NCBI GenBank assembly: GCA_030040995.1
Contig: JASHOS010000121.1
Location: forward strand, 1-38,201
From: Terriglobia bacterium
GTDB taxonomy: Bacteria > Acidobacteriota > Terriglobia > UBA7540
Length of the DNA stretch: 38,201 nt
Direction of reading: 5' to 3'
The position numbers and the translations under genes are program-made. Position 1 is the stretch's first letter. Every line of letters starts with the position of its first letter. A model generated the notes under the pieces. That model saw only the letters and a program-made list of their open reading frames with translations. It had not been told where the DNA came from and did no database searches. Positions 24,296 through 32,905 of the stretch are shown here, one piece after another.

Positions 24296-24796
24296 TCACC
24301 GGAAAGCAGACATTCGCTGATATTGTTCACGGGACTCCAAGGGAAGAAGTACCCACAAGCTATAGATCCCCAGGGCTGTACCCACCGGGAATTGAATCAG
24401 GGCGAGGATGCTGACGACAAGAGCCAGAATTCTCGCCCACTGTTTCCGCTCGAATAGTCCCAGGCCCGCCGCAATGCCGGCGGTCGCATAGACCAGAGAA
24501 ACAAAACCAACAAACGTCATCCACGGCAGCAGCCATCCGCCAAAGCCAAACGGCATGTGATTCATGGTCGAAAACAGCGGGCGCAGGCTCCCAAAAAAGA
24601 GCGCGCCCAGCCCGCCGATTATTCGCAGAAGCGAATAAACAATCCACAAAATCGCTACGATTTGAAGATGCCGGGCCACCCTTCCCAGAGCCGAAGGCGC
24701 CGGGCCTGCGGGCGGCGGTGTACCGGTTTGCTTTCCGCAGGCGCTGCAGAAACTTTGGCCCTCCTCCAGTTTGGCTCCGCAATTCGCGCAATACAC
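24296..24796 (-). CDS. zinc-ribbon membrane protein of unknown function
   Basis: The 166-residue product starts with a zinc ribbon whose four Cys are C3, C6, C17 and C20 (YCANCGAKLEEGQSFCSACG). A Pro-rich linker and three to four hydrophobic segments follow (VAILWIVYSLLRIIGGLGAL, WMTFVGFVSLVYATAGIAAG, ILALVVSILALI and GIYSLWVLL). I chose GTG at 24796: it lies directly before the first CxxC and has GGGAGG six bases upstream. The longer frame to 24985 runs through a MITE-like element and is unlikely to be coding. Such zinc-ribbon plus membrane proteins are common in Acidobacteriota and uncharacterised. Confidence 0.8.
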   Translation of the reverse strand: MYCANCGAKLEEGQSFCSACGKQTGTPPPAGPAPSALGRVARHLQIVAILWIVYSLLRIIGGLGALFFGSLRPLFSTMNHMPFGFGGWLLPWMTFVGFVSLVYATAGIAAGLGLFERKQWARILALVVSILALIQFPVGTALGIYSLWVLLPLESREQYQRMSAFR

Positions 24797-24930
24797 GTCA
24801 CACCTCCCGTAACGCTCATCGCCTATTTGATACGCATAAGAAAGTTCCGGGGTTCCCTTGCGGAGGAGTGTACCACCGGGCGCAGGCTTCGCGCTATCAA
24901 GATCCCTAACTGCCACCATTTTGCAGGATG

Positions 24931-25017
24931 GTAGTGGGTCAGTTTGGACTTGTAGCGGCGAGTTCATTTCGCCAGATGTCGGCATGAAGCCGCCTCTACA
25001 TCAAACTGACCCACTAC
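24931..25017. repeat. 87-bp MITE-like element, copy 2
   Basis: Perfect 16-bp terminal inverted repeats: GTAGTGGGTCAGTTTG (24931-24946) and CAAACTGACCCACTAC (25002-25017). The inner TGTAGCGGCG/CGCCTCTACA inversion is also present. Same length as the copy at 19421-19507. It ends 43 bp before the ArsR start codon, so it lies in that operon's promoter region. Confidence 0.85.
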
Positions 25018-25060
25018 GTGCAGGATACATACCTTGACAAGCATATGCTCTTTGGAGTAT

Positions 25061-25429
25061 ATGAAGAGCGTGGAGTCTGTGTTCGAAATTATTGCGGAGC
25101 CGAACCGCCGCGCGATCTTGGGCCTCCTGGTCTCGGCGCAACAGTCGGTGGGAGAAATCGAGCGTCAGCTTCGTATGCCGCAGCCGGCCGTGTCGAAGCA
25201 CCTGCGAGTACTGCGCGAGGCCGGTTTCGTGGAATCCACCGTGGATGCACAGCGTCGTCTCTACCGGCTGAAGCCTGAAGCTCTTCAGGAGGTTGATGCC
25301 TGGCTGGCTCCTTTCCGCCGGTTCTGGTCTGCTCACGTGGATGCTCTCGAACGCCACCTCGACCGCATGGATCGGTCAATACCAACGAAAAGGAAGACAA
25401 GGAAAAGACGGCAAGGGCCCAACCGCTAA
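25061..25429 (+). CDS. ArsR-family winged-helix transcriptional regulator
   Basis: The 122-residue product has an ArsR-type winged helix: FEIIAEPNRRAILGLLV, then SVGEIERQLRMPQPAVSKHLRVLREAGFV, and the wing STVDAQRRLYRLKPEAL. The metal-binding ELCVCDL motif of arsenic or cadmium sensors is absent, so it is of the SdpR-like type that usually represses its own operon. I chose ATG at 25061, which has GGAG four bases upstream. The VOC and SRPBCC genes follow closely, an arrangement known for this regulator type. The C-terminal tail is strongly basic. Confidence 0.9.
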   Translation: MKSVESVFEIIAEPNRRAILGLLVSAQQSVGEIERQLRMPQPAVSKHLRVLREAGFVESTVDAQRRLYRLKPEALQEVDAWLAPFRRFWSAHVDALERHLDRMDRSIPTKRKTRKRRQGPNR

Positions 25430-25449
25430 CGTGACAAAGGAGAAACGAA

Positions 25450-25842
25450 ATGAAGATCAAACTGACTAGCGTGTACGTGGACGACCAGGAGAAGGCCCTG
25501 CGCTTCTATACTGGAGTGCTGGGCTTCGTGAAGAAAGCCGACTTCAGCCAGGGGCCTTTTCGCTGGCTCACCGTGGCCTCGCCCGAGGAGCCGGACGGCA
25601 CGGAGCTGCAGTTGGCACTGAACAACAACCCGGCGGCCAAAGCGTATCAGCAGGCGCTGTTTCAACAGAACCAGCCCGCAGCCATGTTCTTCACCGACGA
25701 CGTGCAGGCCGATTACGAGCGTATGAAAGCGCGCGGCGCCGAGTTCACCATGCCACCAACAGACGTGACGGCCTCCAAGATAGCCATGCTGAACGACACC
25801 TGCGGCAATCGCATTCAGGTTACGCAGCTCATGCGCTGGTAG
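25450..25842 (+). CDS. VOC (glyoxalase/bleomycin-resistance fold) family protein
   Basis: The 130-residue product begins with the VOC pattern LTSVYVDDQEKALRFYTGVLGF and ends GNRIQVTQL, as in small VOC proteins of the PhnB/YraH-like group. Two beta-alpha-beta-beta-beta modules are expected. The usual metal-binding His near the start is replaced, so metal-dependent catalysis is doubtful. A strong AAGGAG precedes the ATG. It is the middle gene of an ArsR-VOC-SRPBCC operon, 20 bp after the regulator. Confidence 0.88.
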   Translation: MKIKLTSVYVDDQEKALRFYTGVLGFVKKADFSQGPFRWLTVASPEEPDGTELQLALNNNPAAKAYQQALFQQNQPAAMFFTDDVQADYERMKARGAEFTMPPTDVTASKIAMLNDTCGNRIQVTQLMRW

Positions 25843-25884
25843 GGCGGACGTTCAGCAGGTCCAAGCTGATGTAGGGAGAAGAAG

Positions 25885-26433
25885 ATGACCAATCGCGAGC
25901 AATACGCGCCGGGTCCGGCCAGCGGGGCGCAAGTACGAAAGGATGGAGAGAAGTGGACGCTTATTCTCGTCAGGGAGTTGCGCCACCCGCCGGCAAAAGT
26001 CTGGCAGGCGCTTACCGACCCGGCGCATCTGCGCGAGTGGGCGCCGTTTGAGGCCCATGGGAGCCTGGGTACGGTCGGAACGGTGAATCTCACCTGGGTG
26101 GGAACGCCGCAGGTTATCGAAACCAGAGTGACGCGAGCCGACGTTCCCAAGGTGCTTGAGTATAACGATATGCGGTGGGAACTCGAAGCTCTGGGCAGCG
26201 GCACGCGCCTGACGCTGTGGCACAAGATCGATCGCCGCTTCATCGCGTGGGGCGCTGCGGGCTGGCACATTTGTTTCGATGTTCTGGATCACCTTCTCAG
26301 CGGAACTCCCATCGGCCGCATCCTTGGTGGTGAAGCGATGAAGTTCGACTGGCAGCGGCTGAACGCTGAGTACGCCAAGCAGTTCGGCGTTGAGACCCCC
26401 GGTTGGCCAGCGAAGGCGGCTCAAAAGTCGTGA
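25885..26433 (+). CDS. SRPBCC (AHSA1-like) family protein
   Basis: The 182-residue product has the START/SRPBCC pattern: LVRELRHPPAKVWQALTDPAHLREWAPF, then later GSGTRLTLWHKIDRR and GWHICFDVLDHLL. Members form a hydrophobic ligand-binding cavity, and several are encoded next to ArsR-type regulators and VOC proteins. The ligand is unknown. GGGAGAAG lies before the ATG. It is the last gene of its operon; the next gene is convergent, 92 bp away. Confidence 0.88.
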   Translation: MTNREQYAPGPASGAQVRKDGEKWTLILVRELRHPPAKVWQALTDPAHLREWAPFEAHGSLGTVGTVNLTWVGTPQVIETRVTRADVPKVLEYNDMRWELEALGSGTRLTLWHKIDRRFIAWGAAGWHICFDVLDHLLSGTPIGRILGGEAMKFDWQRLNAEYAKQFGVETPGWPAKAAQKS

Positions 26434-26525
26434 ATCGAGGGATCGCAAAACAATCTCGCGGACTGGCTCGTTTTCTCAAAAACCAGCCTCAGCCTTCGCA
26501 GGCCTCATCGCATTTTCTTCGAGCA

Positions 26526-27155
26526 TCAATTGCATTTTCCCGCCGTGCCCGGAGCGTATTTACAATACGGGGGCGGAACAAACAATTTCGGGTCGGGCTC
26601 GCCCAGCTTGATTGCGGTGAAGAAGGCGCCGCCCCCGGGTCCCTCGATCTTTACCATTACGCCCAGATCCTTCGATACCCACACCCTCACTCCGCCCGGC
26701 GGCGCAACATTCGGATCGCTGCTCGTCACCCTCTCGACCGTGCAGGGCACTCCCTCCACCGTTTCCTCTCCCAGCACTGTGATCTTTGTTTTCGCAGAAG
26801 CCTTGGGTAACGGCATCAGCATCATACCCACGGGATTGTGGCAGCCCACTTGCGCTGGTGGCACCTCGTCATACGAGCACATCGGCGGGGCGCCTGGAAA
26901 CACCTGATAAATCTTTCCCGACGTATAGAACAACAACGTATAGTGGGCACTGACCGTGCCTCCGCCGGCTGCAAAAGCCCCCATGTCGATTCGCACTTTA
27001 TCCATATCCCAATAGACTTTCCCTGGCAGCGCAGGTAATTCAGCCGCAAACGGCTTCAAGGGTTTCACGGAAGGCCGTTGCTGCGCTGCGCCACGTGCGG
27101 GCCACAATGCGAGCAAACTCGCGACTGCGGCTACGCACGCGCCCCTCCAAATCAT
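26526..27155 (-). CDS. secreted hypothetical protein
   Basis: The 209-residue product starts with a signal peptide (MIWRGACVAAVASLLALWPARGAAQ). The mature part has VYWDMDKVRIDMGAFAAGG near its start, a central ITVLGEETVEGVPCTVERVT segment and a C-terminus with two Cys. This layout resembles periplasmic proteins with a DUF4412-like or lipoprotein-carrier-like fold, but I cannot name a family with confidence. I chose ATG at 27155, preceded by GAGGTGAAA. It stands alone between a convergent operon and a hairpin-rich gap. Confidence 0.75.
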   Translation of the reverse strand: MIWRGACVAAVASLLALWPARGAAQQRPSVKPLKPFAAELPALPGKVYWDMDKVRIDMGAFAAGGGTVSAHYTLLFYTSGKIYQVFPGAPPMCSYDEVPPAQVGCHNPVGMMLMPLPKASAKTKITVLGEETVEGVPCTVERVTSSDPNVAPPGGVRVWVSKDLGVMVKIEGPGGGAFFTAIKLGEPDPKLFVPPPYCKYAPGTAGKCN

Positions 27156-27731
27156 TTTCACCTCTTCAAGGTGTTGTCCGGAATTTTCCTTATGGGTTCC
27201 AATCTCGCGTTGTAAACTTTGATTTTCCCCTTCTGTTTCCTTCATGTGGACCTTTCTCCTTCGCCGGTGAGACGTGCCTGACGATCATCCAGTAAACGTG
27301 TGAAAGGCGAAAACCGGAAGAAAGCGCAGAACGAAGCGGGCGAACGGCGGGCGGCCGGGTAGCACAGACTTTGCACTTTTCAAAGTCTGCGGCTCTTAGC
27401 ACGGCGGACATCCACTTTCTGTAAACGTTGCCTTCGGCGATCAAACCCAGAACCGCGGGTCGCGGCAGGGGAAAGCGGCAGACTCTCCGAGATGCGAGAG
27501 TCTGACTACACCTCTTTGGTCCCGGCTCTCACGCGTGGACGGGAATGCCGGACCGAACACGGCCGGCGGTTTAAATGGTAGGAGTGCGAGGAGGAGGCGA
27601 CGTTGGCGATGCTGCGCCAGGCGCCGAATATGACCGCGATGTTCGCATCCGCATTGCCCACGGCCTGCGGGAGCGAGGCCATGTCGGCGACGTTGTAGGC
27701 GTTGCCCGCCGCAGCTTGGTTGAGACTCTGA
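27156..27731. other. 576-bp intergenic region with two CAGAC/GTCTG hairpins
   Basis: No gene is supported. Two hairpins of the CAGAC family are present: CAGACTTTG (27365-27373) with CAAAGTCTG (27381-27389), and CAGACTCTC (27479-27487) with GAGAGTCTG (27496-27504). The loops and inner stems differ, so only the CAGAC/GTCTG tips are shared. A short minus-strand frame at 27506-27820 reads partly protein-like but overlaps the barrel gene and was not accepted. Confidence 0.65.
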
Positions 27732-28895
27732 TTATTTGAATGGCACCGAGAGTGAGTTAATGGAAGTGATGAACTGCACGCCGAAAACATTGTCCTGACC
27801 TGGCGGTCCGCCGTGCACATTCATTACCTCGTAGCCTGCTTTCAGGAGCATCAGCCGGTTAGGCCGGAAGCCGAAGGCAAATTCATAGGCTTGCCGGTTG
27901 GGCACAAACGTCGACGCGCTGCGCGCATTCAAGTACGTGGGGTAATTGTCCAATTGATATCCGGTGCGCACCGCCGCGTACCAGCGCGGACTGATGATAC
28001 GCTTCGCCTCGACGTAGCCGAAGCTCAAAGCCGGGGGAACTGTGAAATTCGGATAATCAAAGACGAACCGGTCCCACTCGCCATTTGCGCTCCAATATCC
28101 TCGCGCCCACTGCACGTCAGCGCCGAACCCGCTTGCCGGAAAGTCCGCGGCACTGTAGCCCGGTGGAAAAGAGTTGTCCAATGTATCGTCGAGCCACGGG
28201 CCGCGATACGCGGACATTCCCACGCGGAATCCCTGCCGGATGGTGTAGCCTCCACCCGCGGTCCACTGCGCATACTCGCCGGAGGCCCCTAGGCTGCGCG
28301 GATTGTAAGGAGAACTATTAGTGAGCTGTAAGCGGGCGTCTACGCGGCGCCAGGAAAGGTCGATCTCCGCACCCGGTAAACCGTACAGGGTCACGGGCAT
28401 CAGTCCGTAACTTTCCGCATGGCCCCCAGGCACGAGGTAGTTATAGGGCAGAGGCTGGTCCAGGAGCGCGTTAGAACTGTCGCTATATTGCAACGGGAAG
28501 GAACCGAACGCCGACGCCAGCTTACCTGCCTTGAAGCTTAGGGTCGTTTTGTTCCAAGACCGCGTGTAACCCACAAAGCCCTGCAGAAAGTCTGTCTTGA
28601 TTTGACGATCCGGGCTGAAAGCGTCCTGATAAAAGAACGGTGTGGAACGCACCTGAACGGCGGAGTACGCGTACCAATGCGAGCCCAGCTTCAACTCCGG
28701 CTCAGCCAGCACGTGGAATCCGGCGGTGAAAGCCGCGGCCGACGGATCGTACGCCCGTGCGCGGTCCGTATCCAGGGTACCGACAGTAATCTCCAGAGGC
28801 ATGGCAATCCCGGCTTGAGCTTCCTGGGCTGCCAGCCTAACGCGGCCTGCTCCGATCAGGAGGAGCAGGCTCAGCACGAGCCAATACTTTCTCAT
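27732..28895 (-). CDS. outer-membrane beta-barrel (porin-like) protein
   Basis: The 387-residue product has a signal peptide (MRKYWLVLSLLLLIGAGRVRLAAQ). Alternating aromatic strands follow throughout (for example LGSHWYAYSAVQVRS, GFVGYTRSWNKTTLSFKAGKL and YAAVRTGYQLDN). The last strand is GVQFITSINSLSVPFK; the last residue is Lys after a Phe, slightly unusual for BAM substrates. I know of no closer function. The ATG overlaps the stop of the sensor kinase gene as ATGA (28892-28895), so it is translated with the kinase and the cupredoxin-like protein. Confidence 0.75.
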   Translation of the reverse strand: MRKYWLVLSLLLLIGAGRVRLAAQEAQAGIAMPLEITVGTLDTDRARAYDPSAAAFTAGFHVLAEPELKLGSHWYAYSAVQVRSTPFFYQDAFSPDRQIKTDFLQGFVGYTRSWNKTTLSFKAGKLASAFGSFPLQYSDSSNALLDQPLPYNYLVPGGHAESYGLMPVTLYGLPGAEIDLSWRRVDARLQLTNSSPYNPRSLGASGEYAQWTAGGGYTIRQGFRVGMSAYRGPWLDDTLDNSFPPGYSAADFPASGFGADVQWARGYWSANGEWDRFVFDYPNFTVPPALSFGYVEAKRIISPRWYAAVRTGYQLDNYPTYLNARSASTFVPNRQAYEFAFGFRPNRLMLLKAGYEVMNVHGGPPGQDNVFGVQFITSINSLSVPFK

Positions 28896-30754
28896 AAGAC
28901 AACGTTTTCTCGCTCCCGTGCCTCCATTCCCTTGCCGATCGCGTCGTGCTCGGACTCCTCGGAGGCCGATTGAGCGGCACGGCCCAGACGCGCCGTGAAA
29001 TGGAAGCGGCTGCCGCGCCCTACCTCGCTCTCCACCCAAATTTGCCCCTGCATCAGCTCCACCAACTGCGAGCAGATGGTCAAGCCCAGGCCGGTTCCAC
29101 CGTACTTCCGAGTGCTTGATCCGTCGGCTTGGGAGAAAGCTTCGAAGATCATTTTTTGCTTATCTCGGGGGATGCCGATGCCGGTGTCCTCGACGGTCAC
29201 GTGCAACAACCAGTCGTTCTCAACTGTTCGGTTCGCTTCGGCTCGCACCGTGACCTTGCCTTGTTCCGTAAACTTGACGGCATTTCCAACCAAATTAATG
29301 ACGATCTGGCAGAGAAGCGACGGATCGCCCACTACGGTTTCAGGGGCGTCCGCGTGTACTTCCCAGCTCAGTTGTAATCCTTTCTCGCGAGCCCGCGGTT
29401 CGAGCTGCTTCAAGCTTTCAGCCAGACTGCCCCGCAAGCTAAATTCCGCCAAGTCGAGGCGGAATTTGCCCGCCTCAATCTTAGAGAAATCCAGAATGTC
29501 GTTGATGATTGTCAGGAGCGAATCGGCGGATGTCTTGACCATTTCGAGACATTCGCGTTGGTCCGGCTTAAGCTCGCTATCGAGAGTCAGCTCCGTAAGC
29601 CCTAAGATGCCGTTCATCGGGGTGCGGAGTTCGTGGCTCACGTTAGCCAGAAATTCGCTTTTGGCACGATTTGCAGCTTCAGACGCGTCCTTGGCTTCTC
29701 GTAGATCTGCCTCGACCTGTCGGCGGGCAACAGCCGCCCTGTTCAGCGCGCCCGCCAACACGTTAACTTCCCGAGTGGAGGAGTCGACGCGCAACTCACT
29801 CCACAGGGTGCCGGTTTCCCCGCTCTTCTCGAGCTGAGATGCCAGACCGGACAGGGGTCTCGCGATGGAGTGGGAGGCGAAGGCCGCAAGCAGAAAAGCC
29901 ATTAGTATTCCTACGATGCTTGCGACGACGAATGCTCGCGTTAAGCCCCGGCTGAATTCGTGCATCGCCGCATCGAGCGACGCCAGGTAAAGCAAGCGAT
30001 AATCAGGTCCTACTCCCGCGTGAGCAATTGCGAGAACGAGATAGGTTTGATTGTTGAGATGAATCTCACAACTGTCATCCTGCGGGCCACATAGTGTGGA
30101 AAGCTGATGAACGACAGATGCGATCAGGCGGCGGGGGATCGTGCTTGCCACCACGCCGCCGCGGTCCAGCAGGGTGCCATAGGCGAAACCCGCCGGAACG
30201 CGCAAGTCAAACCGCTTGCCAATCCCCAGACTCCCGAGGTTCTCAGCCCCGAGATTGATTGGGACAGTCGTGACCGCGTACAGAACCGAGCCCACACGCA
30301 AGAGCGACGGGCTGCCGACGCGAGCCGTCAAAGCCCGGAACGCCTGAGCGCCCTCGACTCTGGCGCCCACACTCGCAACCACCCTTCCCTGCGTATCCAT
30401 GAACATCAGGAGATCGCAGTCGATCTCACGTGACATCGCCCGCAACTCATCTTCAATGGTGTTTTCCACCTCGGGCTGCGCGGCGGCGCGGAACTGCTCC
30501 CGCAAAAGGCCCACGGCAGCCTTCAGGCTGGCATTGTTGCTCAGACTCGCCAGAAGCTGCGAGTTTCGGCGGCTGTACTCGGCTTCCCTTTCACTGAGCG
30601 TCTGCTGGGTGCTCTTCAGGTTTTCCTTAAGGCCATTCTTAATCCTGGCTTTGATAGCAGCGTGAAGAACGAAGAAACCCGCGGCCAGCACGGCGCACAT
30701 GCACAGAAAGGAAAGCACGAGCGTGCGGGCAAAAAGGGATAGAGGGGTTTTCAT
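28892..30754 (-). CDS. membrane sensor histidine kinase
   Basis: The 620-residue product has a first transmembrane helix (about 10-33), an extracytoplasmic sensor region of about 240 residues of the CACHE kind, a second helix (273-295), and a HAMP-like linker. A HisKA domain with phospho-acceptor H374 (FLANVSHELRTPMNG) follows. The HATPase domain has its N box in NLVGNAVKFTEQ and later boxes in DTGIGIPRDK and GGTGLGLTICSQLVE. No receiver domain is attached and no response regulator gene is adjacent, so it is orphan-like. ATG at 30754 overlaps the upstream stop as ATGA. The frame extends upstream but only inside the preceding gene. Confidence 0.93.
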   Translation of the reverse strand: MKTPLSLFARTLVLSFLCMCAVLAAGFFVLHAAIKARIKNGLKENLKSTQQTLSEREAEYSRRNSQLLASLSNNASLKAAVGLLREQFRAAAQPEVENTIEDELRAMSREIDCDLLMFMDTQGRVVASVGARVEGAQAFRALTARVGSPSLLRVGSVLYAVTTVPINLGAENLGSLGIGKRFDLRVPAGFAYGTLLDRGGVVASTIPRRLIASVVHQLSTLCGPQDDSCEIHLNNQTYLVLAIAHAGVGPDYRLLYLASLDAAMHEFSRGLTRAFVVASIVGILMAFLLAAFASHSIARPLSGLASQLEKSGETGTLWSELRVDSSTREVNVLAGALNRAAVARRQVEADLREAKDASEAANRAKSEFLANVSHELRTPMNGILGLTELTLDSELKPDQRECLEMVKTSADSLLTIINDILDFSKIEAGKFRLDLAEFSLRGSLAESLKQLEPRAREKGLQLSWEVHADAPETVVGDPSLLCQIVINLVGNAVKFTEQGKVTVRAEANRTVENDWLLHVTVEDTGIGIPRDKQKMIFEAFSQADGSSTRKYGGTGLGLTICSQLVELMQGQIWVESEVGRGSRFHFTARLGRAAQSASEESEHDAIGKGMEARERENVVL

Positions 30755-31485
30755 TGCCGGCTTCGCAGCGCGACCGCCTCTCCGCTGCCTGGCTCCTCCA
30801 CGGGGATTATGAAGTTGACTCTTAGCCTCTGCCCGCCGCTTATGATCACGCGCCGCCGGAAGAATCCAGCGGACCGGTGCCATGCGACCAGCTCATAGCT
30901 GCCTGGCGGAATGCCTTTCATAGAAAAACTTCCGTCCGCCGTGGGCCGAGTCCACCATGAGCTGGGCACGACGAGGATGGCGGCGCTCATATCGGCATGG
31001 ATATGGCAGTAAACCTGGACCACTCCCGGCCGGTCAAACCTTACAACGCGGGTTTGGCCTTTAGGGTAATAGCCCAGATCGAAAGTCTTCGCCGTCGAAA
31101 GGGAAAAGACGTTGTGAAAAATCGGATCCTCATTGGGGAAGGAAACTGTTGAGCCGACGGGAACAACAGCGATTTCCGGATGGAAACGCAGGCTCTTCTG
31201 GGTGAGGGTGGCGCGAACAGGAACACCGCGATCGAGTCCGGGGCCCTGAAGATAGATGACTACACGGGAAAGCTCATCGAAACCGGGTGGGTCGTTATGT
31301 CGATTCTCAGCGGGCTGTGGGCCCGTCGATACGCCACGCAACTGGTACACAGGAAGGGTTACGCGTTTCCTCGTCAGGACCTCGGTGATCACTACGTGCC
31401 CGGTAATGACTGCATGATTTGCAGCAGAGGTTACCCCGATGCCCGAGCACACGACAAGAATGGACAGAACGAGCGACCGATACAT
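30751..31485 (-). CDS. secreted cupredoxin-like protein with carboxypeptidase-regulatory tail
   Basis: The 244-residue product has a signal peptide (MYRSLVLSILVVCSGIGVTSAA). A plastocyanin-like domain carries a likely type 1 copper site: H124 (PIFHNVF), C160, H163 and M166 (VYCHIHADM). A short carboxypeptidase-regulatory-like strand set follows (GSFSMKGIPPGSYELVAWHR). Similar proteins are annotated as methylamine-utilisation-like, although no methylamine dehydrogenase genes are here. I chose ATG at 31485 with AGGA upstream, over a TTG two codons earlier. It leads the operon with the sensor kinase and the barrel protein, which suggests an envelope redox or metal-related signalling role (inference). 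Confidence 0.85.
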   Translation of the reverse strand: MYRSLVLSILVVCSGIGVTSAANHAVITGHVVITEVLTRKRVTLPVYQLRGVSTGPQPAENRHNDPPGFDELSRVVIYLQGPGLDRGVPVRATLTQKSLRFHPEIAVVPVGSTVSFPNEDPIFHNVFSLSTAKTFDLGYYPKGQTRVVRFDRPGVVQVYCHIHADMSAAILVVPSSWWTRPTADGSFSMKGIPPGSYELVAWHRSAGFFRRRVIISGGQRLRVNFIIPVEEPGSGEAVALRSRQ

Positions 31486-31847
31486 TGCCAATTCCTGTTA
31501 TCGGCATGTTCGAGGCCATATATTAATCGAGAGCGGCGGTTTTTGTGGGTGCGAAAGGCCTGGCAAAGCGGTCCCTTTGGTGCGAAATCGCAGACCGTCA
31601 GCAGCAGCGGGCGACGCACCGGCTGAACCGGCGGCCGCATAACGAAAGGTCGCGGCGCCTAAACACGAATGGCAAGGGGGGCCGAGACAGTTCAACCTCT
31701 TTCTCCCCTCGCCCCTTTGGGGGGAGAGGGCGGTCCCGCCAAGCGGGACCGGGCCTACGCCCACCGAAGGTCGCTTACGCTCCAGAGCTTCAGCGACGGA
31801 GCGGCTCCTGCCCGCAGGCGGGTGAGGGGTACAGCGCTGGTCTCTCG
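31486..31847. other. 362-bp intergenic region dominated by a composite repeat
   Basis: No gene is seen. From 31705 to 31829 it carries a long CCCTC/GGTGAGGGG element that includes the 57-bp module shared with 35904-35960. The rest should hold the promoter of the cupredoxin operon, but no clear boxes were recognised. Confidence 0.55.
31705..31829. repeat. CCCTC/GGTGAGGGG repeat with inserted 57-bp module (copy 3)
   Basis: The left part forms CCCCTTT/GGGGGG and GGTCCCGCC/AGCGGGACC stems. The right part (31772-31828) is a 57-bp module matching 35904-35960 with two differences. It ends GGGTGAGGGG, 19 bp from the sucD stop codon. Confidence 0.8.
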
Positions 31848-32732
31848 TCATGATGCCGCGTGTTGGGCGAGGGCGCGCGCCATGGTTTCGCCGATCAGGG
31901 CGGGACTGGGCGCAACGTGAATACCCGCCGCCTCGAGCACTGCAACCTTATCCGCAGCGGCGCCTTTGCCTCCCGAGATAATCGCGCCTGCATGGCCCAT
32001 GCGCCGGCCGGGCGGCGCAGTGCGGCCGGCGATAAAGCCCACCACCGGCTTTTTCACTTGTTCCTGGATGAAAACTGCCGCATCTTCTTCCGCCGCCCCG
32101 CCAATTTCTCCGATCATAACAATGGCGTGCGTCTCGGCATCAGCGGCCATGAGGCGTAGCACGTCAACGAAGCTCGTTCCGATGATTGGATCCCCGCCAA
32201 TACCCACACAAGTGGATTGCCCAATCCCGGCCGCTGACAGTTGTCCGACGGCTTCGTAGGTAAGCGTCCCGCTCCTCGAAACCACGCCCACATTGCCCGG
32301 CTTGTGAATTCTGCCCGGCATGATACCTGCTTTACATTTCCCCGGTGAGATGACACCCGGACAGTTGGGGCCGATCAAGCGGGTTGCCTTTCCGGCAAGG
32401 AACGCCTTTGCCTCGATCATGTCTTCAGTGGGAATGCCTTCGGTGATGGCAATCACCAGCGGGATGCCGGCATCAGCCGCTTCCATAATGGCATCGGCGG
32501 CGAAGGCTGGCGGCACGAAAATCAATGAGGTGTTTGCGCCGGTCGCCTGCTTAGCCTGCTCAACAGTGTTGAAGACGGGAATGCCATCCAAGGTCGTTCC
32601 ACCCTTACCAGGCGTGACGCCAGCAACAACTTTGGTGCCGTATTCCACCGCTTGCCGCGTATGGAACGCGCCTTCGCGGCCCGTTATTCCTTGCACCAGG
32701 AGCCTGGTGTTTTCGTCAAGCAGAATCGCCAT
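31848..32732 (-). CDS. sucD: succinyl-CoA ligase (ADP-forming), alpha subunit
   Basis: SucD carries the active-site His and the CoA-binding domain of succinyl-CoA synthetase, which makes ATP or GTP from succinyl-CoA in the TCA cycle. The 294-residue product has the CoA-binding N-terminus ([15 protein letters not shown]), [12 protein letters not shown], and the phospho-histidine H247 in [13 protein letters not shown] at 32732 ([10 protein letters not shown]) fits the family start; the longer frame runs through a repeat. It follows sucC by 173 bp, and that gap carries two repeats, an unusual spacing for this normally tight pair. Confidence 0.96.
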   Translation of the reverse strand: MAILLDENTRLLVQGITGREGAFHTRQAVEYGTKVVAGVTPGKGGTTLDGIPVFNTVEQAKQATGANTSLIFVPPAFAADAIMEAADAGIPLVIAITEGIPTEDMIEAKAFLAGKATRLIGPNCPGVISPGKCKAGIMPGRIHKPGNVGVVSRSGTLTYEAVGQLSAAGIGQSTCVGIGGDPIIGTSFVDVLRLMAADAETHAIVMIGEIGGAAEEDAAVFIQEQVKKPVVGFIAGRTAPPGRRMGHAGAIISGGKGAAADKVAVLEAAGIHVAPSPALIGETMARALAQHAAS

Positions 32733-32762
32733 TATTCCGTGCTCTCTGTAACCTGCGGTCCC

Positions 32763-32816
32763 ATCTACAGATTTCGCAGATACATCTAATCTGTGCAATC
32801 TGCGTAATCTGCGGAT
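32763..32816. repeat. CAGATT-type short tandem/inverted repeat between sucC and sucD
   Basis: The stretch repeats an ATCTGCG/ATCTGTG/CAGATT unit: ATCTACAGATTTCGCAGAT, then AATCTGTGCAATCTGCG and TAATCTGCGGAT. It mixes direct and inverted copies. The same kind of sequence occurs between genes in many unrelated bacteria. It lies 31 bp upstream of the sucD start codon. Confidence 0.6.
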
Positions 32817-32838
32817 CCCTGTTCGAAATGAGAAACAG

Positions 32839-32886
32839 CCCTCTCCGTCGGGAGAGGGTGGCCGGCGAAGGAGGCCGGGTGAGGGG
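32839..32886. repeat. CCCTC/GGTGAGGGG palindromic repeat (copy 4)
   Basis: A compact 48-bp copy: CCCTCTCC/GGAGAGGG stem, GGCCGGCG core and CCGGGTGAGGGG end. It lies 20 bp from the sucC stop codon. Confidence 0.8.
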
Positions 32887-32905
32887 CGGGCGGCTCATCC
32901 CATCC

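Noticed and set aside
24797-24985. N-terminal extension of the zinc-ribbon protein to 24985
   Set aside because: The extension runs through the 87-bp MITE-like element, and a strong ribosome site supports GTG at 24796.
24117-25017. Insertion sequence remnant
   Set aside because: Terminal inverted repeats exist but no transposase or fragment of one was seen, so a MITE-like label is as far as the evidence goes.
27506-27820. Minus-strand frame of 104 codons downstream of and overlapping the barrel gene
   Set aside because: Part of it reads protein-like (YNVADMASLPQAVGNADANI), but it overlaps the barrel gene by 89 bp, has no good ribosome site and matches no family I know.
31498-31853. Frames on both strands across the repeat next to sucD
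   Set aside because: They translate the composite repeat; the same peptide (YAPELQR and SGSCPQAGEG) appears from the copy at 35904, so it reflects the repeat and not a gene.
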